Part shown: one piece after another, positions 15,506 to 24,400 of the stretch
How the letters are laid out: the number at the start of each line of letters is the position of its first letter
Position numbering within the stretch: the stretch's first letter is position 1
NCBI RefSeq assembly: GCF_001895025.1
Contig: NZ_BCXI01000013.1
Location: forward strand, 124,001 to 188,000
Direction of reading: 5' to 3'
DNA: 64,000 bases
Origin: Rhodococcus zopfii NBRC 100606 = JCM 9919
GTDB lineage: Bacteria > Actinomycetota > Actinomycetes > Mycobacteriales > Mycobacteriaceae
The notes under the pieces: model-generated
Databases searched by the model: none
The model's input: only the letters and a program-made list of their open reading frames with translations
Told to the model about the DNA's origin: nothing
Translations under genes and position numbers: made by a program

Positions 15506-16386
15506 TGCCGGGCGGCGGCCCGCTCGAATCGCTGTGCGACGACGTCGAACCGCGCCAAGTCGGCCCACGTCCAGCGGATGACTTCGAGGCCGAGATCGCG
15601 CAGGGCGTCCTCGCGGAGCTTCTCGGCGACCAGGTCGCGACGATCGACGTACTTACCGGCCCCGTCGAACTCGCCGACCACCCCGTGTTGCGCCCAGAAG
15701 AAGTCGAGACGGAAGCGCCGGCCGTCGCGCAACACGATCGGATGCTGGAGCACGGGACGTGGCAGTCCGCTCTCTGCGATCCGCACTCGCGACAGCGATT
15801 CCCCGGGACTTTCGCTGCGTGCGTCGAGGAACGGCACAACTGCTGCGGCCCGCGCGATCCCGTTGCGGTGGCGGGCCGACGCCGAAGTCGCGGACAGCAG
15901 ATCCAGGATGTCCGGGTACTTCCGCAGTGCCGAGTCGCCGACGACCACTGCCTGATCCCGAGAAAGAGTCCGCGAGAGATCCACGACCGTGCGCGCCGGG
16001 GAGGTGACGGCGACACCGTCCGCCTCGACGACGTCGCCGTCCGCCCACGTGGTTGCGTGCACGTGCAGGTTGCTGGTGCGGCGTCCGTGCGAACCCGTGC
16101 GGGAGACATGCACCTGCTCGAGATCGATGTTCCAGACGTCCAGGTTCAGGAGCGTTGCCGCCGAGACATGGCTGATCACCGCGCCGGGCGGCAGCGTCGA
16201 GGCGACGTGTCGCGCCCGCACGCGGTGGCGTCCGGGGCCGTCCAGCCGGTCGTGATCGGCCCGCCGCAGGTACACGCCGCGGGCGAGAGGAACGAGGCCG
16301 CCGGTGCGCACCGCGGCACGAATGTGGTCGTCCGAGACGCCCGCCGCGAGCAGGTGTGGACGGGTCAGTGGTCGGGGTTCGGTCAT
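15493..16386 (-). CDS. AbiEi-antitoxin-like / DUF559 endonuclease-fold protein
   Basis: A 297-residue protein. The N-terminal third (LTRPHLLAAGVSDDHIRAAV, then LVPLARGVYLRR) is the winged helix of AbiEi-type antitoxin domains. The C-terminal third (FRLDFFWAQHGVVGEFDGAG, then LREDALRDLGLEVIRWTW) matches the DUF559/Vsr-like restriction-endonuclease fold with its D...E-x-D acidic residues. Such fusions are common and usually solitary in Rhodococcus and Mycobacterium; no AbiEii toxin partner is adjacent. ATG 16386 is preferred over a start 30 codons earlier, whose extension is arginine-rich and unconserved. It may have a nucleic-acid-related or defence role, which I cannot prove. It lies between two copies of a hairpin repeat. 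Confidence 0.75.
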   Translation of the reverse strand: MTEPRPLTRPHLLAAGVSDDHIRAAVRTGGLVPLARGVYLRRADHDRLDGPGRHRVRARHVASTLPPGAVISHVSAATLLNLDVWNIDLEQVHVSRTGSHGRRTSNLHVHATTWADGDVVEADGVAVTSPARTVVDLSRTLSRDQAVVVGDSALRKYPDILDLLSATSASARHRNGIARAAAVVPFLDARSESPGESLSRVRIAESGLPRPVLQHPIVLRDGRRFRLDFFWAQHGVVGEFDGAGKYVDRRDLVAEKLREDALRDLGLEVIRWTWADLARFDVVAQRFERAAARQSTR

Positions 16387-16502
16387 GTGGCGACAATGCT
16401 CGATCCGATCCCGCGAAACCGTGCGGACCAGGCCCCGAACACTGATTCTGTGGATGAACCGTACGCCTGTGCACAATCGTCGGATCAGTTGATGCGCCGC
16501 GC

Positions 16503-16558
16503 GTTTCGGAATCCGCCCGCGCTACAGGATGGGCGGATTCCGAATCACCGCGTAAATC
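16503..16558 (-). repeat. Hairpin repeat copy C / cupin-gene terminator
   Basis: TTCGGAATCCGCCC (16505-16518) and its perfect complement (16531-16544) form a 14-bp stem with a 12-nt loop, followed by the conserved tail AATCACCGCGT. It begins 10 nt beyond the cupin stop on the side cupin transcription reaches, so it should terminate that transcript. Stem, loop start (GCGCTACAG) and tail are shared with copy B. Confidence 0.7.
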
Positions 16559-16567
16559 AGCCGTGCG

Positions 16568-16924
16568 TCACCGCAGGACGACGAGCGTCACCACGGAGTC
16601 CGCGTTCGCGACGAGGCGGTGCATGATTCCCGCCTCGACGTGCACAGCCGTGCCGGGCACCAGTTCGATCGACTTCCCGCCTACCTCGAAGGTCACGTGT
16701 CCCGCCGCCCCCGACACGAGAATCGGGAATCCCGCGCGGTGCTCCTCCATCGTCTGGCCGGCGGTAAAGCTCAGCCGGACGACGGTCGCACCGGGACCGG
16801 CCGCCAGTCGTTCGATGCGCGGGGTGTCACCACTCTGGGCGTTCAGATCCGCGAGCCCTTCGATTCGCGTCACTCCGGCGGTGCTGCTGTCCTGCTCGGT
16901 GGACGCCGACGGGTTCTGCGACAT
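16568..16924 (-). CDS. Small cupin-domain protein
   Basis: A 118-residue single cupin. After a hydrophilic N-terminus (about 30 residues), the barrel shows MEEHRAGFPILVSGAAGHVTFEV and a second motif PGTAVHVEAGIMHRLVA with the usual histidines, so metal binding is likely. The start at 16924 has AAGGAGAG upstream on its strand. It is divergent from a COG2345-type regulator 189 bp away; the two probably form a regulated pair. Substrate or ligand unknown. Confidence 0.8.
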   Translation of the reverse strand: MSQNPSASTEQDSSTAGVTRIEGLADLNAQSGDTPRIERLAAGPGATVVRLSFTAGQTMEEHRAGFPILVSGAAGHVTFEVGGKSIELVPGTAVHVEAGIMHRLVANADSVVTLVVLR

Positions 16925-17113
16925 ACTCGACTCTCCTTCGTAGTGACCGGACGCGACCCGAGGTTGCGGCGACCGCGATTCCCGAACCGATCGCCGCCGC
17001 CGTACCGTTGACCCGGTCGCGCTGTACCCGGCGACGACTATAAAGGAAAAAATTCACTTCAATACGGTGGGTCTCGGTCGAGATTCACCGCGAGCACGAC
17101 AGAGGGACAGGAA

Positions 17114-17746
17114 TTGGCACGACAGGTCAAGCAACGGGACCGTGTTCTCGCCCTGCTGGAAACGTCGGCCGACCCCCTGGACGCCCACCTGCTGGCCGAC
17201 AATCTGGACCTGCACGTCACGACCATCCGGTTCCACCTCAACTCGCTGATCGAGGACGGTCTGGTCCGGACGCATCAGCTGCCGGTTCCGACGGTCGGCC
17301 GGCCGCGCCTCGGATACGCGGCCGTGAGGAAAGCGACCTATACGGACCTCGTCGCACTGCTCGCAGCCCGACTCGGCGGCACCGCCGACGAGCGGGAGCG
17401 CACGGCCTGCGAGGTCGGCCGCGACTGGGCCGGGATACTCGGATTCGACCCGGCCGGCACCACGGACGCCGTCGCCTTCGTCAGCGACGCCCTCTCCCGG
17501 ATCGGATTCGAAACCAGATCCGCGACAAGCGCATTCGGCAATCACGAGCTCACGCTGTGCACGTGTCCGCTGGTCGAGGTCGCCCGCACCAATCCCGAGG
17601 TGGTACGCGGCATCCAGCGGGGGCTCATCCAGCGGATCCTCGACGACAACGCACCGGCCCTCGGCGCCCGGTACACCGCCGCCGTCTTCCCGGACCCGCA
17701 GGACGGGAACTGCTCGATCCGCCTGACGCTCCGCAAGTCCGGCTGA
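17114..17746 (+). CDS. ArsR-like winged-helix regulator with C-terminal cysteine motif (COG2345 type)
   Basis: A 210-residue regulator. The N-terminal winged helix (RVLALLETSADPLDAHLLAD, then LDLHVTTIRFHLNSLIEDGL) is followed by a domain ending with ELTLCTCPLVEVARTNPEVV and NCSIRLTL. Those cysteines recall the SufR/COG2345 family, some members of which bind an Fe-S cluster; whether this one does is inference. The start is TTG at 17114, preceded by AGGGACAGGA. The 189-bp gap to the divergent cupin gene includes an AT-rich patch (17038-17066) suited to divergent promoters. Confidence 0.82.
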   Translation: MARQVKQRDRVLALLETSADPLDAHLLADNLDLHVTTIRFHLNSLIEDGLVRTHQLPVPTVGRPRLGYAAVRKATYTDLVALLAARLGGTADERERTACEVGRDWAGILGFDPAGTTDAVAFVSDALSRIGFETRSATSAFGNHELTLCTCPLVEVARTNPEVVRGIQRGLIQRILDDNAPALGARYTAAVFPDPQDGNCSIRLTLRKSG

Positions 17747-17773
17747 AGCCGCACGAACGACCGGATCGACGGC

Positions 17774-17807
17774 CGAGACGGATGAACGACCGAGACGGAT
17801 GAACGAC
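17774..17807. repeat. Tandem 17-bp duplication
   Basis: CGAGACGGATGAACGAC occurs twice back-to-back in the gap between the ArsR-like gene and lpd (convergent). The adjoining GGCCCG...CGGGCC arms (about 17810-17842) may terminate lpd. Confidence 0.6.
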
Positions 17808-17886
17808 GACGGCCCGCGGTGACGGTGAAGTCTCCACGGGCCGAGGCCGGTACATCCGAGCGGGGATCGTCCCGCGCGGAGGTTTC

Positions 17887-19290
17887 TCAGAAATTGATCA
17901 TGTGTCCCGCGAGGCCGTGGATGGCTTCCTGCAGCGCCTCCGACAGCGTCGGGTGCGTGTGGACGTTGCGGGCCAGCTCGTTGACGGTCAGATCCCACTT
18001 CTGGGCCAGTGTCAGCTCGGGCAGCAGCTCGGAGACGTCGGGGCCGATGAGGTGGCCGCCGAGCAGTTCGCCGTGCGTCTTGTCGGCAATGAGCTTGACG
18101 AATCCGTTCGGGTCGCCCAGACCGTGGGCCTTGCCGTTGGCGGTGAACGGGAAGGTCGCGACCTTCACGTCGTAGCCCTCGGCCTTGGCCTGCTCCTCGG
18201 TGAGACCGAACGACGCGACCTGCGGCTGGCAGAACGTCGCGCGCGGCATCATCCGGTAGTCGTCGAAGGTGAGGGTCTCGGCGCCGCCGATGGTCTCGGC
18301 CGCTACCACGCCCATCGCCTCGGCGACGTGCGCCAGCATGAGCTTGGCGGTGACGTCGCCGATCGCGTAGATGTGCGGCACGTTGGTGCGCATCACGTCG
18401 TCGATGGCGATGGCACCGCGGTCAGTGAGCGCGACCCCGGTGTTCTCGAGGCCGTAGCCCTCGACGCGCGGCGCGAAGCCGACGGACTGCAGCACCTTGT
18501 CGACGACGACGGTTTCGACGTTGCCGCTCTTGTTGTCCTTGATCGCGACGGTCACCTTGGTGCCGTCGTCGTCGATCGTCTGCACGGCCGCGCCGGTCTT
18601 GATGGTGACGCCGAGCTTCTTGTACGCCTTGGTGATCTCCTTGGAGACATCGGCGTCCTCGTTGGGCAGTGCGCGGTCGAGGAACTCGACGATGGTGACG
18701 TCCACGCCGTAGTTCTTCAGGACGTAGCCGAACTCCATACCGATGGCGCCGGCGCCGACGATGAGGATCGAGCCGGGCAGGTCGCGGGTGAGGATCTGCT
18801 CCTCGTAGGTCACGACGTTCTCACTGAGCGAGGTGCCGGGCAGCAGCTTGGTGACCGAACCGGTCGCGATGATGACGTTGTCGAAGGTCACCCGATCGGT
18901 GCCGCCGTTGGTGAGCGCCACGTCGATGGTCTTGGCGTCGACGAACGAGCCCTTACCGTCGTATTCGGTGATCTTGTTCTTCTTCATGAGGAAGTGCACG
19001 CCCTTGACGCGACCGTCGGCCACCTTGCGGCTGCGGTCGAAGGCGGCACCGAAGTCGAAGGAGACGTCCCCCGAGATACCGAACGTCTTGGCCTCTTTGT
19101 TGAAGAGATGCGCCAGTTCGGCATTGCGGAGAAGTGCCTTCGAGGGGATGCAGCCCACGTTCAGGCACACACCGCCCCAATACTTCTGCTCGATGATGGC
19201 GGTGCTCAATCCCAGCTGTGCCGCGCGGATAGCAGCGACGTACCCACCGGGACCGGCTCCGAGGACAACGACGTCATAGTGTGAGGTCAC
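17887..19290 (-). CDS. lpd: Dihydrolipoyl dehydrogenase (E3)
   Basis: Flavoprotein that reoxidises dihydrolipoamide in the pyruvate, 2-oxoglutarate and branched-chain dehydrogenase complexes. It has 467 residues, close to M. tuberculosis Lpd (464). Visible motifs: FAD loop [10 protein letters not shown] (11-20), redox disulfide [10 protein letters not shown] (C42, C47), NAD loop [13 protein letters not shown] motif [14 protein letters not shown] and the C-terminal HTHPTLSEA. The GTG at 19290 is the conserved start. The reading frame continues upstream through an ABC-permease relic, but that part is unrelated. No clear ribosome-binding site exists; TACCCT eight bases before the GTG could be a -10 element of a leaderless transcript. 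Confidence 0.96.
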   Translation of the reverse strand: MTSHYDVVVLGAGPGGYVAAIRAAQLGLSTAIIEQKYWGGVCLNVGCIPSKALLRNAELAHLFNKEAKTFGISGDVSFDFGAAFDRSRKVADGRVKGVHFLMKKNKITEYDGKGSFVDAKTIDVALTNGGTDRVTFDNVIIATGSVTKLLPGTSLSENVVTYEEQILTRDLPGSILIVGAGAIGMEFGYVLKNYGVDVTIVEFLDRALPNEDADVSKEITKAYKKLGVTIKTGAAVQTIDDDGTKVTVAIKDNKSGNVETVVVDKVLQSVGFAPRVEGYGLENTGVALTDRGAIAIDDVMRTNVPHIYAIGDVTAKLMLAHVAEAMGVVAAETIGGAETLTFDDYRMMPRATFCQPQVASFGLTEEQAKAEGYDVKVATFPFTANGKAHGLGDPNGFVKLIADKTHGELLGGHLIGPDVSELLPELTLAQKWDLTVNELARNVHTHPTLSEALQEAIHGLAGHMINF

Positions 19291-19368
19291 GGATATACAG
19301 GGTAGTCCCGCCGCTTTCCGCTGTCTGTCGATGGTCCGGTTACTCGTCGGTAGCCTCCGTTTCCCACG

Positions 19369-19713
19369 CTCATCGCTGCGCTCCGTACCGGCGCACGCCA
19401 CGGGAACGGCCACGAGGAGGATCACCGCGACCCACCCGAATGCCGCGGCCACCGGGTGCCGCATCGGCCATGCCGCATCCGCTGCGGTACCGCCGCCCGA
19501 GCCGAACAACTCCCGCAACACCGCCGCGACCGCGCTCACGGGATTCCACTCCGCGACGGCCCGCACGACGGGAGGCATCGCCTCGGTGGGCGTGAACACG
19601 TTCGAGAACATGATCAGACCGAAGATCATCGAGGCTGCCTGCTGCAACATGCGTTCGTCGGCGATCGCCAGCCCGAGCAGGATCCCGAGCCGGCCGAGCA
19701 CGAGACGGAACGC
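19369..19713 (-). pseudogene. ABC-2 type permease remnant (DrrB-like, C-terminal part)
   Basis: In the frame that later becomes lpd, about 115 residues resemble the last half of daunorubicin-type ABC-2 permeases. They include [39 protein letters not shown], then [16 protein letters not shown] and a final hydrophobic helix. The N-terminal membrane domain and the partner ATPase are absent and the original stop is lost, so the frame runs without interruption into lpd. It is a gene relic, not a functional permease. Confidence 0.6.
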
Positions 19714-19864
19714 GGACAGCTGCACCATCCCGAGCGGCGCGGCGCACATGTCCGCGATGCTCGCGCACGGCAACTATCCGTACCTGACGGCCCTGTTCTC
19801 CGCGGATTGGCGCACCGGATATCGGTACGCCAACCGTCACACGGGACACTTTCGGGAGCGCGGG

Positions 19865-20716
19865 CTACTTCTTCTTCGCCTTGTTGAAACGGCGCATCGC
19901 CGCCAGGTAGGCCGGAACCTTCCGAATCGACACCGGACGCGGCCAATCGCTGCCGCGGAAGAAGGGCTCGGTACCGCCGTCGACGACGATGACGGATCCG
20001 CAGAGGAAGTCCGCGGCGGGCGAGAGCATGAACTCGACCCACGCGCCGATCTGCTCCGGCCGGCCGAAGCCACCGATCGGCACCGGGAAGTCCCGCACCC
20101 GATTGCCTTCCGGGCTGTCGAGCTGGGAGGTCAGCAGCGGCGTTTCGATAGCGCCCGGGGCAATGACGTTGAGGCGGATCCCCGCGCCCGCCCACTCCGG
20201 TGCGACAGCGGTGCGACGCACCCAGTGCGTCACGGCGAGCTTCGAGGCGGCGTAGGTGAACGTCGGGCCGGCGGGCTTGATGCGGGACGCCCGCTTGACG
20301 GCCTTCTCCACGTCGCCCGCGAGGAACGCCTTCACCGCCGACATCGGGGCGGCCGGAACCGTGGTCGTCGAGTTCGACCCGAACACCACGACCTTGCTGT
20401 TTCCGGAAGCGGCGAGAGTCGACCGCCAGCCCTCGAGCAGTTCGACGACACCGCGGAAGTTCACCTCGGCGATGACGCGTTCCTTCCCGGGGAGCGGGCC
20501 GAGCCCGGCGGCGAGGACGGCACCGTCGAGGTGACCCTCAGCCTTCTCGAGCGTCTTCGCGATCGCCGTGGCGCGACCTTCCGTCGTCGACAGGTCCGCG
20601 ACGACGTCGCCTTCCGTCAGGTCGATCCCGATCACGGTGTGACCTGCGGCCCGCAGCCGATCCGCGCTCGCCTTCCCCATCCCGGAAGCCGCACCGGTCA
20701 CCGCATAAACGCCCAT
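19865..20716 (-). CDS. Short-chain dehydrogenase, 3-alpha-hydroxysteroid dehydrogenase/carbonyl reductase-like
   Basis: An NAD(P)-dependent SDR of 283 residues. The glycine-rich loop is TGAASGMG, ADLSTTEGR follows the second strand, and LAAGLGP replaces the usual NNAG. The active site has a serine in FGSNSTTT and YAASK. These variants, the APGAIETPLL segment and the CGSVIVVDGG end resemble 3-alpha-HSD of Comamonas. ATG 20716 is chosen because GAGGGG lies six bases upstream; a second ATG at 20722 directly abuts that site. It is immediately downstream of a decayed acyl-CoA synthetase on the same strand and divergent from the SARP regulator. Substrate (ketosteroid, aldehyde) unknown. Confidence 0.88.
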   Translation of the reverse strand: MGVYAVTGAASGMGKASADRLRAAGHTVIGIDLTEGDVVADLSTTEGRATAIAKTLEKAEGHLDGAVLAAGLGPLPGKERVIAEVNFRGVVELLEGWRSTLAASGNSKVVVFGSNSTTTVPAAPMSAVKAFLAGDVEKAVKRASRIKPAGPTFTYAASKLAVTHWVRRTAVAPEWAGAGIRLNVIAPGAIETPLLTSQLDSPEGNRVRDFPVPIGGFGRPEQIGAWVEFMLSPAADFLCGSVIVVDGGTEPFFRGSDWPRPVSIRKVPAYLAAMRRFNKAKKK

Positions 20717-20854
20717 TGCCATCCCCTCGTCGCGTTCGGTTCCAGGGGACGCTACCGCCCGGCCGCACCCTTCCGACAGCCAGTACGCAGGAGAGCTCGT
20801 CCGGGAAGTGGACGGCTCGCCTGCTGCGCGAGGCCGGCGCCCTCGTGGCGGGAC

Positions 20855-21359
20855 AGCAACGCGCGCGAGGATCTTGCCGCTCGGCAGACGCGGCACTGCG
20901 CCGAACTCGACGGTGCGCGGCACCTCGAAATGCGCACGCTTCTCCCGCGCACAGCCGATCGGCTCGACCGCGAGGTCGTCGTTCGCATCGGCTCCTTCGA
21001 CAGGAGTCACCACCGCATGCACCGCTGACCCATCTCGTCGTCGGGCTGTCCCGATCACCGCCACGTCGAGGACCGCCGGATGCATGATGCGCGCGTCCTC
21101 GATGTCCTGCTGGTGGATGTTCACCCCGCCGGACAGGACCAGGTCGGTGCGTCACGCCGACGGTGGGTCTGCCCACGGATCCGCGGTGCGCGAGCCATTC
21201 CGGCGTGGAGATCATCAAGAACCCGTTTCCCTTGCTCCCCGCATAGAATTCGAGGTTCTTGGGCCCGAGCCAGTCGACCATACGTTCTTTGGCTTCGACC
21301 GGACACGGTGCGGCCGCATGGATCACCCCGCTGAATTCCGGCGCGCCGGCGAGCCGATG
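20855..21359 (-). pseudogene. Decayed fatty-acyl-CoA synthetase (FadD) remnant
   Basis: Two out-of-frame pieces together spell the C-terminal third of an AMP-forming acyl-CoA synthetase. Piece 1 (21359 to about 21145): VIHAAAPCPVEAKERMVDWL, YAGSKGNGF, PEWLAHRGSVGRP. Piece 2 (about 21145-20855): DLVLSGGVNIHQQDIEDA, HPAVLDVAVIG, and PRLPSGKILARV with the catalytic lysine. The hinge region between them (TGD motif) is deleted and the N-terminal adenylation domain is gone. The remaining 130 bp to the SDR start holds no gene. It shows former linkage of a CoA ligase with the downstream SDR. Confidence 0.72.
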
Positions 21360-21444
21360 CCGAACGACTCGCGACCGCACGACACGAGGTACGCGGGCCG
21401 CGAGGCTCGCGACAGGCCTGCACCACCGATAATCTGGGCCGACC

Positions 21445-24400
21445 ATGACAGCGAACACACCTCCGGCCGCGCCCGTCCGCATCAGGGTGCTGGGCTCCAC
21501 CGAGGTCACGGTCGGTGACCGCATCGTGCCCCTCGGGGGTCCGGGGGCGCGTGCGGTGCTCGGCCGGCTCCTCGTCGCCACGGGTCACGTCGTCTCGACC
21601 GATCTTCTGATCGAGGATCTGTGGTCCGGGGGTCCGCCGCCCAAAGCGTTGGCCGCACTTCAGGTTCACGTATCGAACCTGCGCCGCCTGCTCGAACCCG
21701 CACGCGCACCGCGGACACCCGCAACCGTCATCGTGAGCGCCCCACCGGGCTACGCGCTGCGATTGCCCACCGACGCGGTCGACGCGTGGCATTTCGACCG
21801 GCTCGTCACCGAAGGACTCACCGCTTCCGATCGCGCGTCGCGGATCGAGATCCTGTCGCGGGCGCTGGACCGATGGAAGGGCATCCCCTACCACGAACAC
21901 CTCGACACCGACTGGGCCCGGGTCGAGAGCGCGCGCCTGACGCAGGTGCACGCCACCGCGCTCGAAGCGCGAGCCCACGCCTATCTCGACGAGGGCCGCG
22001 TCGAACTCGCGGCGGACCAGCTCGACCATCACGTGACCGAGCATCCCGGACGCGAATTCGCGGTCCGGCTGCTGGCGTCGGCTCAGTATCGCTGCGGCCG
22101 CCAGGCCGACGCGCTGGCCACGCTGCGCCGGACCCGCGCATACCTGCTCGACGAACTCGGAGTCGACCCCTCCCCCGAACTGCAGCGACTCGAACGCGAC
22201 ATCCTGCACCAGCGGCCGTCGCTGTCCCCCGGGCAAGCGGACATCTCCCTGCCGGTGGAGTCTCCTGCCACGCAACAGGACCCGGATCCGGGAGACGTCG
22301 TCGGCCGAGACGGTGAACTCACGCAGCTGCTCGACGCGGCGCATCGATCGGAGACGAGCGGGCTGCACGTGGTGTGGATCGCAGGCGACGCCGGGGAGGG
22401 AAAGAGCACCCTCGCCCGCTCGTTCCTGCACCGGACGACGGAGGAGGGCCGGCAGAGCGCATGGGGTGGCTGCCCCGAGGTCGACGGGGCACCGCCTGCC
22501 TGGCCGTGGACGGAGATCCTGCGCGGGCTCGGAATGCCGGAGCCGCCCGCATCGCCATTCGAGCTCAGCCGTGCTCTCGAACACCTGCTGTCCCGGCCCG
22601 GGCGGAGAACCGTCCTCGTCCTCGACGACGTACACCGGGCCGACGAACCGACGCTGCAGGTGCTCCGGCACGTCGCCGCCTCGGCTCGGAACTCGGCGAC
22701 CCTCGTCGTGGCCACATACCGCCCCACCGAGGTCACAGACGACCTGCGCGCGACCTGGGCCGCGACCGCCGGGACACCCGGAACGCGGATCACCCTGCAC
22801 GGCGTGGGCCGCGACGAAGCCCGCACGATCGCCCGTCGGGCCGGGTCGGCCGGCCTCGGCGAGGAGGCGCTGACCGAGCTCGTCGAACGGACGGGCGGCA
22901 ACCCGCTCTTCCTCGAGGAGTACTGCCGCCTGATCGCCTCGGAAGGCGTCGGCACGCTCGGCACGCCGCAGGGTGTCGAGGCTCTGCGCACCACCGTCCC
23001 CGACGGAGTGCGAAACATCCTCGCGCGCCGCATCTCCCGCCTCCCCGACCGCACGGTCGTCGCGCTGCGGCGCGGTGCCGTGCTCGGTCGCGACTTCGAC
23101 CTGTCCGTCCTCGGTGCCCTCAGCGACATGGACGACGAGAACGTGATCGACGCGCTCGAACCGGCCGTGGTCACCGGAATCCTCGTCGAGCCCGGTCCCG
23201 ATCACCTCCGGTTCAGTCACGACCTCGTGCGCGAGACCCTCTACGACGCCCTACCCGGTATGCGGCGCAGACGAATTCACGCCGCGGCGCTCGAGATTCT
23301 CGCACGGCGAGATCCCGCCGACCCGACCGTCCTCGCGCACCATGCGATCGCAGCGGCCACGCCCGCCACCGCCGAACAGTGCGTGCAGTACGTGCTCGTG
23401 GGCGCGCGCACCGCCGAGAGGCAATCCTCCTTCAAGGACGCGTTCGCATTGTGGGCCGCGGCCCGGTCGCTGTGGGAAACGGCGGTCGAACCGAGCAGCC
23501 GTATCCTGCTGGAGATCCTCATCGGACAGGTGGGATCACAGGCCCGAACGGGCGACATCGCCGGGGCACGGAGCACCCGGCTCCGCGCGGTGAGGACGGC
23601 CCGCTCGCTCGGCGACCGTGACGCCCTCGTGCGCGCCCTCGTGTCGTGGACCGCCCCGGTCGTCTGGACGATCCTGGTCGACAACGACGCCGACACCGAG
23701 ATCCTCGACGGAATCGCCACCGCCCTCTCGTATCCCGGGCTCACGACGACGAATCGCGCCCTGCTTCTGGTGGCCCGGGCGTTCGAACTCGACGGGCTGG
23801 ACGACGCGGGATGCCTCGCGGCGGCCGTGGAGGCCCGCGCGGTCGCTGAGGAGTCCGGCGACCCGGCGACGACGATGCGGGCACTCAACGCCGTCGGTTA
23901 TGTCGCGTTCGGTCCCGATCTGGCCGACGAGCGGCTCGGGAACGCCCGGCGGCTGCTGGAGATCGCACAGGAGGTCGGTGACGAAGGGTTCGTCTCGGTC
24001 GCCCACTTCCAGCGGTTCCTCGCCGCCACGGCCGTGACCGATTTCGACCACGCGTACGAGAGCGCTTCCCTGGCAACCACATACGCGGCTGGTCATCAGC
24101 TGGTTCAGATGCTGGGCGTCGTCGCCGTGTTCGATGCGATGGTGGAGTTGATGGCCGGCCGGGTCGAATCCGGCCTGCGCCGCTACAGCGAGATTTCGGC
24201 GACGATGCACGCCCAGGGAATGGTTGTGGCGCAATGGGTCGGCACCATCGGCCGCACCGGTGCCGCCGTGGTCTGCAACGACCTGGCGCCACTCGTCGAG
24301 GAACTCGAGGACATCGAGGCGGTGCGTCCGCATTCGGTCCGGTTCCCGTTGATACTGGCGCTTCTGGATCGCGGCGACCACGCCCGCGCCCGGCAGCTGT

